From Azolla caroliniana (Eukaryota > Polypodiophyta): a stretch of 64,000 nucleotides of DNA. Numbering within the stretch: the first letter of the stretch is position 1; every line of letters starts with the position of its first letter. Both the position numbers and the translations under genes were made by a program. Below are positions 1 to 10,739 of this stretch, in pieces. Under the pieces are notes generated by a model. The model was not told the origin of the DNA. It worked only from the letters and a program-made list of their open reading frames with translations, and searched no databases. The stretch is taken from assembly GCA_043228905.1 (NCBI GenBank), contig JBHGNT010000002.1, positions 3,968,001-4,032,000 of the forward strand, in the 5' to 3' direction.

Positions 1-1767
1 TAGATAAACACTAGTTGAAGTCATCATTCTTTGTATTGTTATCTTGCCAACGGTTGTTTTATCATATGTCTCACTACTCCATTTTATGCTCTTGTCTCCC
101 CTACACTCTCATTTCTTGGTCTCTTAACTTTGTTTGTCGAATTCCATTATGTCGACCCCCCTTGTTTGTATATATATTTACCTTTAACTTTTCATGAACA
201 ATGATGTATTAATCACAAAGGACTCCAATGAACAATTAAAGATAATATAAATAATCTCATGACCTACATAACTATATTATTTAACAACCACCATAGTTGG
301 TGAATATGGTCTTACCAATATAACTGACATTTGAACCTCCTAAAGCAAAAACAATCATGAAGTTCCTAACAACGAGATTGTCATAGCAACTTAGCTTTCA
401 ACCTCTAAATATGTCTCTACACCCTAGGTTGTGCCTCAAAGACAAATTCCTTTCATTTGGGCAAAATATTCCATAACCTCCAATATCTCAAGAAGTGAAA
501 AACCATTTGAACTTGTGATAACATCTCTTATCCAACCAAGGAAACATACATGAAGTGAGGACTTTGAAACCCCATTTATGGAAGCCTTGTATGTATGTAC
601 ATATGTACGTACGTATATATATGGATGGATGTATGTGTATATGGACATATTGTGACACTAGACAAGTGATCAAGGGACGTTTGCTAGGTTCCAATGACAT
701 GGTACAAAAGAAACACATTCCACAAACCCTCTTCTTTAAAGCATCTCCCATGGGTAATAACACCTAGACCATAAGCTCAAAAGAAAAACCTTAGCTCTTA
801 AAAATGGAAGACAAGAAGGCCAACCCATGCCTAACACACTTTGCAACTCATACCCTCATAACCTTCTCATCCATCCACTCATTCCTATGAATGGTTTTAT
901 GATTTATATTGGGAAGACACCAATGTCCAATCAATTGTAGGTGTAGACTCAAGGAGTTTTAGAATTGTGTTTCACAAAGCTATCACTCCCTATATCTTAG
1001 AACAAATTTACCTATAGTTTCTATAAGTGAGAAATCTCTTCCTAGCTATTCAAAATGTCATTATACTTCATTTAGAATCCAACATGGTGTTCCATACGAT
1101 AATTAACCCAACTTATTGATGGACACATTGGTTCAAGATGGGTGGTGACCAAGAGTTTAGTCATCATCCTCAATATGACTTGATAGATCTTGATCAAATC
1201 TCACTTCGTTGCATCTTCCTTCTTACGACTCACACACACACCACTATACACTCATTTTCCTTATTTGATTAAGCTTCTTTAAGAGATTCTTTTTATTCCC
1301 TCTTAAACCCAACACACTCCAACGAGGGATTTTTCTTAAACATCAAACATATCACTCTTTATTTCTCAATCTCTCATTAAATAAAGTAAGCTTTACAAGA
1401 AACATGCATGTATGGTCATTAAGATGGAATAATCCTTACGACAACAAATCATGACCTTAATGAGTACGATTACATATTAATCTATATAAGATTTCTATAA
1501 CAACCAACAATCCTTAAACCTCTCTCGCTTCTCTTTCTTTCTTCTTCCTTACTTACCTTTCTATAGGTATTCAAGTTTTTCTCTCCTCATGATTGATGTG
1601 ATGGTGAGGAGACCTTTTTGCATTGCAAACCAATTCATGTGCCCTTTGCACTTAATGTTTGGATTGTTTTGATTTACCACTTTTCTTTGGAGTGCATACA
1701 TTGATTCTCACAAGTCATGATCCTTCCTTTATTTTTCTTCACAATTGCTTGTTCAATTAAGGTGATC
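1..1767. other. AT-rich intergenic DNA
   Basis: No gene can be supported here. The stretch is AT-rich, with short open frames full of low-complexity residues. A short TACGTACG-type repeat lies near 600-625. The only recognisable protein-coding debris is the LINE fragment listed separately at 644-770. Confidence 0.6.
644..770 (-). pseudogene. LINE reverse-transcriptase zinc-binding (zf-RVT) fragment
   Basis: About 40 codons on the minus strand read LPMGDALKKR followed by CGMCFFCTMSLE. This is the pattern of the zinc-binding domain at the C-terminal end of plant LINE polyproteins: a hydrophobic-LP-x-G-x-L stretch, then CxxC, then an acidic turn. It resembles the better-preserved copy at 58638-58931, which has LPLGSALQRQ and CTCFFCTILLED. 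The frame then runs into a TACG/TATG simple repeat, so this is a truncated relic. What is seen is the motif resemblance; assignment to the same LINE family is inference. Confidence 0.45.
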
Positions 1768-2007
1768 CTATGGTTAGTTTGTTGTTCGTAGGGCTTGTTT
1801 CTCTAGGTTTGTGTATTCCCAAGTACTCTATGGTTAGTTTATTGCTCGTAGGGCTTGCTTCTCTAGTTCGGTGTATTCCCAAGTATTCCATAGTTAGTTT
1901 ATTGTTCCTAGGGCTTGTTTCGCTAGCTCCATGTACTCCCAAGTAATCTATGGTTAGTTTATTGTTCCTCATACTTGTTTCTCTAGCTCCATGTATTTCC
2001 AACTGTG
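1768..2007. repeat. 60-bp minisatellite, four tandem units
   Basis: Four head-to-tail units of exactly 60 bp begin at 1768, 1828, 1888 and 1948. Each opens with ctatggttagttt (or ccatagttagttt) and ends with ccaagta or a variant. The units differ at several positions. Because 60 is a multiple of 3, the minus strand stays open and encodes an imperfect 20-residue repeat (LGIH.PRE.SP..NKLTIEY). I regard that frame as a by-product of the repeat rather than a gene: it has no flanking coding signal. Confidence 0.9.
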
Positions 2008-3765
2008 ACAAGGTGTCAACATATCATGCATCTTGTACTTTTACTACATGTATGAAATTATCGTGTATTTTGAATGTGTATTAGATGTTGTGTATACTAC
2101 TAACATTGCTTTTTATTAAACGAGCAAATAGGATGTTGGGGTACGAGTTCATATAAAGATGGAAAGATGGTCAATTTGTCGTGGAGGAGAATTTTTGTGA
2201 ATGGACGTAAGTAGGGTGGGAAAGAGGCAACGTAAACTCTGAACCTATTAAGGTTGAGGCATGCCCTTTATATTTTGTTAGTTGAAAACGTGATTCTATC
2301 TTTCAAGTTCCAATTGCAATTCATTTGGAGGAGTGTGAAGATATATGGTCTTGTTGAGGATTGTTATCTCATCTCGTGCGAGGAAGGTCTAATTATTACC
2401 TAGAGTTGTTTGTCTTTTGAAAAACATGTAAATGTGATTCTCTTTCAAGTTGCAATTGCAACCTATTTGGAGGAGTGTGAAATGATGGACTTGTTGAGGA
2501 TTTCTTATTCCCATCTGATGTGAGGAGAGTCTAATTATTACTCTACATCCATTTTCCTTTGTCCTTTTTTTTTTTATTCAAATGGTATTTTGACCCTTTT
2601 CTTCGGGGTCATTTACAAGGTTCAAAAAAAGATTCTTTTGACTGTAAATCTTTCATATTTTTTCTAGATATTTGTTGTCAAATCTTGATTACATGATCTA
2701 GTGGTTGCAATGTTTTCAAATGTCTACACTCTAATAATTGTACATTCAATACATATGCAACTATACATAATTATACTTGGTGCCATTTCACAATTGAGGA
2801 TAGTGTAAACTTATAAGTGTCGGATCATGTGTGTCATCTCATCCATAAAAAAACCCAAAATGCTTGCAATGGACCAAAATGTCATAAGACCATACCACAA
2901 AATAAATAATCACCTGTGAATGAGCATTAAAAGTTTACTGTTAATCATCGTTGAGCAAATGCTAATGCCCCAATCAAGTACAAATAATTTATAGTGGAGC
3001 ACTAATAAGTTCCACTTGTCGCACCTATACACACCAAGTTAATGGTAACATCATATCCCATTAATCACAAATCACCTCCAGTTGAGTTGGACACATCTTA
3101 TTTGAGGTTAATCATCTCTACTTTAGTTTTTGGAAGAAATAAATCATCTCTACTTTAATATTAATTAAGTACAATAGGATGCAAACTATTGCTTCACATT
3201 TTTTATCGGTTTCAAACTTTGAATGGTGCTTTGTGAATTTTGAGAGCAAATAACAGTAAAATGTTAGTTACTTCATTGTTCATTTTATCCCTCATAAATT
3301 ACACAACAATGACAATTGGATATTGTTGTACAATAGCAAGATTAATATCCATGAATGTGCAACATAAACTATGTGATATATACTTATTCATATGAATAAC
3401 CCTAATACTCAATTTGATGATGTGTCATCGCTTTGTCATCTACGTTCATTCTATGCAATTTCTTTGGGTTGGGTTGTATTAACGAAGCACAATACTCTCT
3501 CCAAATATCTTGATTTGTTTTTTTCCCACTGTTGAGGATAGTGCTTTGTAGCAATTGTTCGTGTCTTTGGATTTGGCTTGCATTACCGAAGCACAATACT
3601 CTCTCTCTCTCTCTCAAACTCTTGATTATGTTTTCTTTTTGTTCCATTATTGGAGAGAGTGGTTTGTAGCAATTGTTGGAACTTGGTTCCTTGGTTCATG
3701 TCCCTCGAACTCCCTCCCTCCAGGCTCCCCTCCATGTGGTTAAAATATCTTTATAATCAACGTCA

Positions 3766-3813
<48 letters not shown>

Positions 3814-4493
3814 CATGTGTGCATCACACATCATATCATCATATAGGATATATAGGGATGTACCTCATCTCATCGTCATTGTCGTCACTAATCTCGTGTA
3901 TTGTCATCACATTTACTCTCAACATTATTCTTCCTTAGATGTATAAATAGATGAGACTTCTTGTCATATCATAGGCCATTCTTGCCTCTAGACTCTAGAG
4001 AAGTTTTATGTTTTGTAGGCCACAATTGTCAATGACCTCTTTGTAGGAGTTAATACGCCACTACTTCTTCTCTCACTCACTCCCCTATAATATGTTTACT
4101 TACATAAATAATATTGCATATAAAACCACATATCTTGTCGTCATCATCATTGAGCACAACCATCATCAAACTTATTTTATGCATTATTTGTTCCATATTG
4201 CTTACTCAAAGGACACTAATTGGTTATTTGTTTTATATAACACTTGAATGAGACTAATATTGAAATATCTATTGTACTATTGACATGAGGAGTCTCATGG
4301 GGCTTTGGGATGAGTGAACATGGCTAGTGTTGCTCAAGCGCATACTTGATTAAGCTTCCATGTTATGCATTTAAGCAAACTACTTTATTTTATTACCAAT
4401 TGGATATCTTATGTTTAGGGCTTAATCGGTCCTAAGTGAATCATGTGACAAAAGCTTACATATTGCTTCGCTAAACATGGAGAGAAATGGGAT
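2008..4493. other. Intergenic DNA with a diverged duplication and microsatellites
   Basis: No gene is supported. A diverged direct duplication of about 110 bp occupies 2290-2400 and 2434-2541, sharing tttcaagtt, caattgcaa, tttggaggagtgtgaa and gtctaattattac. A (TC)n tract sits near 3599-3615. A compound (TC)n(CA)n microsatellite lies at about 3765-3812. The rest is AT-rich sequence without recognisable content. Confidence 0.6.
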
Positions 4494-4498
4494 AATTG

Positions 4499-5116
4499 TG
4501 TTGGGATTACGGTCCCTCCGGATGGGATGGTCAGACCTACGGAGCCGGATGATGAAGACCCCGGCTACGGAGCCGGATGATGAAGACCCCGACTACGGAG
4601 CCGGATGATGAAGACCCCGGCTACGGAGCCGGATGACGAATGTACCCGGAGAGAGATCCGGATGCGGGGACATATTTGTGAATATGTTTGGCAAGGGCCC
4701 CCGAGGCTATATTTGTAAATAGCCCGAAAGTCATATGTGTATAAATATGACTTAGGGCAAACAGTTTGTTGTTGTTGCTCATTTTTTTCTGTTTTCCACT
4801 TAGAGGGAGCGAAGTGAGAGCAGCCGAGAGAGAGAGAGAGAGAGAGAGAAAGGAAGAGGTCGACGCCTCTGTGTAATACCGCCGCCTGTGGCGAGGACAG
4901 CGAGCTCAAGGTCGTCGCCTTGCAGCTCGCCATTGTACATTCCTTGTGCATAGTGAAAGTTGGAGTCTGAGGACTCCCGTGGTTTTTCCCATTTAGGGTT
5001 TTCCACGTAAAACATCCTGTGTACTCTTCTCTCTATTGTCTTCGTGCATTTTGGTATTTCCTGTTTTCTGTGAGTTGATCCTATTCCTCGGTTGCGGCCG
5101 AGCACTGTGTTTAAAA
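4499..5116 (+). repeat. 5' LTR
   Basis: 618 bp beginning TGTTGGGATTAC. It aligns over its length with 9232-9847. It contains four copies of ctacggagccgg, spaced by a 28-bp subrepeat, against three in the 3' LTR. Its GA dinucleotide tract is shorter than the one in the 3' LTR. The last bases read TTTAAAA where the 3' LTR has TTTAACA, so the usual CA terminus has changed to AA in this copy. A TATAAATA box lies at 4740-4747. Confidence 0.95.
4740..4747 (+). promoter_or_regulatory. TATA box of the 5' LTR promoter
   Basis: TATAAATA lies within the 5' LTR and is preserved at the matching place in the 3' LTR. Its position about 240 bp into the LTR suits a U3 promoter with transcription starting downstream, near the GA tract. 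The role is inferred from position and consensus. Confidence 0.6.
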
Positions 5117-5119
5117 AAC

Positions 5120-5137
5120 TGGTATCAGAGCAAGGTT
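5120..5137 (+). other. Primer-binding site (initiator tRNA-Met)
   Basis: TGGTATCAGAGCAAGG starts three bases after the 5' LTR. It is the classical copia primer-binding site, complementary to the 3' end of plant initiator tRNA-Met. It marks where minus-strand cDNA synthesis would start. Confidence 0.95.
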
Positions 5138-5147
5138 AACACAGAAA

Positions 5148-8100
5148 ATGGAAGGCGGCGGTAGTGGGCCTCCGGGCATGATGGTGTTGAACTCACAGAA
5201 CTACGCCGATTGGAAGATAAAGATGGAAGACCTTCTCATCGTCCGAGACCTGTACGAACCGATCGACAATGCCGAGATACCCAAGGGGGTAATAGAGTCG
5301 GAGTGGAAGCTCCTGAACCGGAAAGCTGTAGCGACGATCCGGCAATATGTCGATGTAAGTGTTCTACAACATGTGGCGAACGATACGAACGCCTATGAGA
5401 TGTGGCAGAAGCTGTCCGGACTGTATGAGAGGAAGAATGCTCTGACCCGGACCTCCCTGATGAGGAAGATAGTGAATCTTAAGTACCGGGACGGCGAGAG
5501 CATGGTCGAACACGTCAGCACGTTCATGGGATTCGTGAACCAGCTTGCGGCGATCAAGTTCCCGTTGGATGACGCAATGCAAGCCATCATGCTGATGTGT
5601 ACCCTTCCGGAGAGCTGGGAGAACTTGGTAGTTACTCTCAGCACCTCCTGTAAGGAAGAGAACTTGTCTTTACTAACGGTAAAGACAAGTATTCTAAATG
5701 AAGAAGCGCGTCGGAGAGATAAAGAACCGGCCTCCGACTCGAAGGCGCTGCTTACCGAATCGGAACGGGGAAGACAACGGAACCGGAGTCCGCAAAGACG
5801 GGAGAAGTCGGGGACACGGTCGCAGTCGAGGGGAAGACCTACATGCTTCTACTGTGGGAAGCCGGGGCACTTCCAGAAGAACTGTCGGCATTTCCGGAAA
5901 GACAACGGAACCGACGGTACCGATTCGAAGAAGTCACCGGAGCGAAACGGTGCATACCGGGGAGCCACGGACCGGAGAGGTCCGGATCGGCGAGGGCAGG
6001 ACCGGAAAGGAACGACGACACTCGCGGCAAGTGAAGAAGAGATAATGCTCATTACCGAAGAGAGGGAGCTGAACCTTGCCGGTGAAGAGATGACCTGGGT
6101 GGTCGATTCCGGAGCGTCGTTCCACCTGACCCCGGAGAAGAAATACTTCTCATCCTACACAGCCGGTGAGCACGGCTGTGTCCGGATGGGAAATGAAGGT
6201 ACATGCCGGATTGCCGGCATAGGAGACATGTGGCTGATGACATCAACCGGATGCAAGATGCTGCTGAAGGATGTTCGACACGTTCCGGAGGTTCGATTGA
6301 ACCTGATTTCGGCCGGGAGGCTAGACGATGAAGGCTACACGGGTAGCATCCGGAACGGTGTCATGAAGTTCAGCAAAGGGAGCCTGATAGTGGCTCGGGC
6401 CCGGAAGGTCAACACACTGTACCTGATGAATTCCCGGCTATGTCCGGAGGAGCTGAACGTGGCAGCTGACACTACCGGTGAGCTGTGGCACAAGAGACTG
6501 TGCCACATGAGCGAGAAGGGGATGAAGAGGCTTGCCGAAGACAACCTGATACCGGTAAAGCACGTACACCTGGGGAAGTGTACAGACTGTCTGGCCGGTA
6601 AGCAAAACCGGACCTCCTTTCGCTCAAGACCACCGATGAGACGTAGTGTACCATTGGAGTTGGTACACACTGATGTGTGTCAGGTAGAAACGAAGTCACA
6701 TGGCAGAGCCCAGTACTTCGTAACATTCATAGATGACCATAGCCGGAAGCTGTGGACGGCACCGTTGAAGACAAAGGACCAAGTATTGTCCGTCTTCAAA
6801 GAACTCCACGCGAGAGTGGAAAGAGAATCCGGCAAGAAGCTGAAAGCACTACGAGCGGATAACGGAGGGGAATACCGGGGGCAGTTCCAGGAGTACTGTC
6901 GCTCGAAGGGAATCCGGCTCGAGTTTACTGTGCCGAAGACGCCGGAACTGAACGGGCTGGCCGAGAGGATGAACCGGACCATAATGGAGAGGGTCCGGAG
7001 TATGCTGGCGCATGCGAAATTACCCAAGGGGTTTTGGGCCGAGGCAATGTCGACGGCGACATACGTGATAAACAGATCACCCTCAGTACCTTTGGACGGA
7101 GACACGCCGCAGAGAGTGTGGACCGGTAGGGAAGTATCCTACCGGCATCTGAAGGTGTTCGGGTGTCTCGCATATGTGCATGTGGCAAAGGACCGGAGAG
7201 GAAAGCTAGATCCAAAGACCCGGCCATGCATATTCCTCGGTTACGGCGATGACGAGTTCGACTACCGAGTATGGGACCCGGTCGACGAAAAGATATTCCG
7301 GAGTCGTGATATCATCTTCATGGAGGACAAGACACTCGCCGACTGGGAGTCGGAGAAGAAGATGAAGAGCTCCAAGTCGACCGGTGAGGATCAACTCTAC
7401 GAGGAGCAGTCCCGACCGGCAAGGGACCGGTTAGCACTCGAGGATCCGGCCGAAGACGGTGAAGAAACAGAACCGGCCGAGGAAGATGAAACTGATACCG
7501 GAACCGGCCCCGATCCCGAAATGGATTCGGATGAAGAGGAAACGGAGGAGCCGGTTACCGAAGCTCCGGAACGGAGATATCCTCTAAGAGAGAGAAGGGC
7601 CCCCCGGAGATTTCCGGAACAAGAGCACGTGCTGTTAACCGACGAGGGGGAGCCGGAGAGTTTTGAAGAAGCAAAGCTTGACACCCATAGCCGCAGGTGG
7701 TTAAGTGCCATGCAGGAGGAGATGGATTCCCTGCATGAGAACCACACATATGAACTTGTGGAGTTGCCGAAAGGAAAGCGGGCACTTCGAAACAAGTGGG
7801 TGTTCAAGCTGAAACCGGGAGATGCCGGAAACCCCCCGAGATACAAAGCCAGGATCGTGGTGAAGGGGTTCCAGCAGAAGAAGGGCGTCGACTTCGACGA
7901 GATATTTGCCCCGGTAGTGAAGATGACCTCCATCCGGACGGTGCTGAGCATAGCGGCAAGCATGGACCTCGAGGTAGAACAGATGGACGTGAAGACGGCA
8001 TTCCTTCACGGTGACCTCGAAGAAGAGATCTACATGCAGCAACCGGAAGGATTCGTGAAGAAAGGGAAGGAGCACCTGGTATGCCGGTTGAAGAAGAGCC

Positions 8101-9221
8101 TTTACGGACTGAAGCAGGCTCCCCGGCAATGGTACCGGAAGTTCGACTCGTTCATGACCGACGAAGGGTACCACAAAACGCAGTCCGATCACTGCGTGTT
8201 TGTGAAGAAGTTCGAAGGAGGAGACTTTCTAATACTCCTCCTGTACGTGGACGACATGTTGATCGTCGGACGGGACCAGGTCAAGATACGGATGCTGAAG
8301 AAAGCGCTTCACCGAACCTTCTCAATGAAGGACCTGGGTCCGGCAAGGCAAATACTAGGGATGCACATCATCCGGGACCGGAAGAAGAAGCAGTTGTGGC
8401 TGTCACAGGAGAAGTACGTGACAAAGGTGCTTCACCGGTTCAACATGTCGGAAGCAAGACCGGTCGGGTCAACCCTCCCGGCAAACTGCAGGTTGTCCAG
8501 CAAGCAAAGCCCCAAGACAAAGGCTGAGAAGGAGGACATGATGAAAGTACCATATGCCTCTGCCGTCGGAAGCTTGATGTACGCAATGGTGTGTACAAGA
8601 CCGGACATAGGATATGCAGTCGGAGTGGTGAGCCGGTACATGAGCAATCCCGGCAAAGAGCACTGGAACGCGGCCAAGTGGATACTCTGATACCTGAAGG
8701 GCACGACAAACGTGTGCCTCCGATTCGGCTTCGGTAAGCCCGAACTCGACGGCTTTACCGATTCGGATATGTCGGCTGATGCAGATACCAGCCGGTCCAC
8801 ATCAGGGTATGTGATGACGTATGCAGGGGGAGCTGTTTCGTGGCAGTCGAGGCTGCAGAAGACGGTTGCGTTGTCAACCACGGAGGCGGAGTACATGGCG
8901 GCTGTTGAAGCCAGCAAGGAAATAATATGGATGAAGGACTTCATTAGAGAGCTCGGTATCCGGCAGGAGGAGTACCGACTCTACTGCGACAGTCAGAGTG
9001 CCATCCACCTTGCGAAGAATGCGGCCTATCACTCCCGGACGAAGCACATCCAGCGAAGATATCACTGGATCCGGGAAAGGATAGAAGACCGGGAGTTCGT
9101 GCTGACGAAGATCCACACGGACGAGAACGGGTCAGATATGCTGACCAAAGTGCTCACACCCGACAAGCTGGAAGCGTGCCGGAAGAGGGTCGGACTGGAA
9201 AGACATCCCATGCCGAAGTGA
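5148..9221 (+). pseudogene. Copia gag-pol polyprotein, interrupted by one in-frame stop
   Basis: One frame from ATG 5148 to the TGA ending at 9221, broken once by TGA at 8688-8690. Residues 1-200 resemble the copia Gag (UBN2-type) domain. A CX2CX4HX4C zinc knuckle is at 233-246. The aspartic protease active site, DSGA, begins at D320. The GAG-pre-integrase segment starts near 446 (LWHKRLCHM). Integrase catalytic residues are D509, D571 and E606, followed by reverse transcriptase with YVDD at 1033-1036. The RNase H part lies after the stop (from about 8712), with DSQSAIHLAKN near 8990-9020. The product would normally be processed into capsid, protease, integrase and RT/RNase H inside cytoplasmic particles. 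The stop follows AKWIL and precedes YLKG in the same frame. It lies where family members usually have arginine, so a single CGA-to-TGA change fits. The upstream 1180-aa frame is otherwise undamaged. Confidence 0.95.
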
Positions 9222-9231
9222 AGGGGGAGTT
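9221..9231 (+). other. Polypurine tract
   Basis: AAGGGGGAGTT lies directly before the 3' LTR and overlaps the last base of the gag-pol stop codon. It is the expected primer site for plus-strand DNA synthesis. The identification rests on composition and exact position. Confidence 0.9.
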
Positions 9232-9528
9232 TGTTGGGATTACGGTCCCTCCGGATGGGATGGTCAGACCTACGGAGCCGGATGATGAAGACCCCGGCTA
9301 CGGAGCCGGATGATGAAGACCCCGACTACGGAGCCGGATGACGAATGTACCAGGAGAGAGATCTGGATGCGGGGACATATTTGTGAATATGTTTGGCAAG
9401 GGCCCCCGAGGCTATATTTGTAAATAGCCCGAAAGTCATATGTGTATAAATATGACTTAGGGCAAACAGTTTGTTGTTGTTGCTCATTTTTTTCTGTTTT
9501 CCACTTAGAGGGAGCGAAGTGAGAGCAG

Positions 9529-9586
<58 letters not shown>

Positions 9587-9847
9587 GAGGTCGACGCCTC
9601 TGTGTAATACCGCCGCCTGTGGCGAGGACAGCGAGCTCAAGGTCGTCGCCTTGCAGCTCGCCATTGTACATTCCTTGTGCATAGTGAAAGTTGGAGTCTG
9701 AGGACTCCCGTGGTTTTTCCCATTTAGGGTTTTCCACGTAAAACATCCTGTGTACTCTTCTCTCTATTGTCTTCGTGCATTTTGGTATTTCCTGTTTTCT
9801 GTGAGTTGATCCTATTCCTCGGTTGCGGCCGAGCACTGTGTTTAACA
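9232..9847 (+). repeat. 3' LTR
   Basis: 616 bp beginning TGTTGGG and ending TTTAACA, giving the canonical TG...CA termini. It has three copies of the ctacggagccgg subrepeat and a (GA)n tract longer than the one in the 5' LTR. A TATAAATA box is at 9445-9452. It differs from the 5' LTR by a few point changes, for example ccagg for cccgg and atctgg for atccgg near 9350-9365. Confidence 0.96.
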
Positions 9848-9852
9848 AATTG

Positions 9853-10739
9853 AACTTGAAAACATTGGCAGACCCACCTTTGTAAGTTTCAACTATTTAA
9901 TACATCAATGGAAGAGTTACCATCCAAGGCTTGTATTATCTCCTTTTATAATCAAAGTAGGAGGGTGTGTTACATTTGAATTAGTGAAGAGAAAAAAGAG
10001 TATGAGATTAATGAGAAGAATAGGTTAAGGGTGCTTAACCCCACCAACTACCCCCGAGTGAAGAACACAAGACAAACATAAAATATCATCGATGTCCCAT
10101 GACATTGAATATTACCGCATGTTATATCTTGGTTGTTGAATAATGAATATGACGAAGAGAGCTTAGAATCACGAATGGAGTTTGAACGACATCTCCAAAT
10201 GTTGTAATGAAGCATGCAGCTAGTTCCCTTTATATAGCCCACCACATGTTTGCACATTGCTAGCTATAGTGGAGGAAAATGTTGGGAATCACGTTTATGA
10301 TAAGTCAAAGTTGTGTTCATAGAAGTAGCAAGGATGAGTTTTAGCTTCATGTGAATCAAAACAACAAAAAGCTATAGTTCAATTTGCGAGAGTTAACTAC
10401 ATCAAACTCGATTCGGCCATTGGCATGCAACAAAGTGGTTTAGTGGTAATGGCGCTAAATAAAATAGAAAAAAATCTATGTATATCAATCTACAACACAA
10501 AGTGTTGAAGGAGAATTGTTAGTATATCGATTTTGTTTTTTTCCATTGTTTCTCCTTAGGGGTGACAAATGGACAAAAGTGATCTACAATAAGCAAGGTG
10601 TATGAGCGAGGTATGTTATAAAGACAAAAAAGGAAATTATAAATTTTGAGTCAATTGAGTCTTGAGAACGTCGAGTGCTACAAAAAGAAACTTACTATTT
10701 TAGTAGATGGGCTTCAGTGAATTAGAATTTTTATTGTCC
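9853..10739. other. Intergenic DNA between the copia element and a LINE relic
   Basis: No gene is supported. The sequence is AT-rich and unique in appearance. Open frames here are short and show no recognisable motif. It may include the downstream flank of the LINE that reads leftward from 12.1 kb. Confidence 0.5.

Larger units (their letters stand above)
4494..9852 (+). mobile_element. Ty1-copia LTR retrotransposon, Tnt1-like, near-complete
   Basis: A complete copia-class element of about 5.35 kb (4499-9847). Its parts in order are: 5' LTR, primer-binding site matching initiator tRNA-Met, a single gag-pol frame, a polypurine tract, and 3' LTR. It is bracketed by the 5-bp target duplication AATTG at 4494-4498 and 9848-9852. 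Domain order (Gag, zinc knuckle, protease, integrase, reverse transcriptase, RNase H) is the copia order. Outside repeat-length differences I count only about three substitutions between the LTRs, so the insertion looks recent. The interior is visibly richer in G and C, with many CCGG, than the AT-rich host DNA around it. One in-frame stop near the RT/RNase H junction probably makes this copy non-autonomous. Confidence 0.97.

Noticed and set aside
1768-2007. CRISPR-like regular array
   Set aside because: Units are contiguous 60-bp tandem copies with no unique spacers, and the DNA is plant nuclear.
4565-5105. Minus-strand frames in both LTRs beginning MHKECTMASCK and MLGRNRGIG
   Set aside because: They are antisense to the LTR, occur twice because the LTR does, and have a (SL)n core from the GA tract.
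7397-7963. A 188-codon minus-strand open frame inside the copia element
   Set aside because: It is antisense to the integrase/RT region, Ser-rich, and explained by codon bias of the real gag-pol frame on the plus strand.
5148-9221. Stop codon at 8688 as a programmed readthrough site
   Set aside because: Copia elements use a single frame without a stop at this place, and the change fits a CpG transition; a simple nonsense mutation is the more economical reading.
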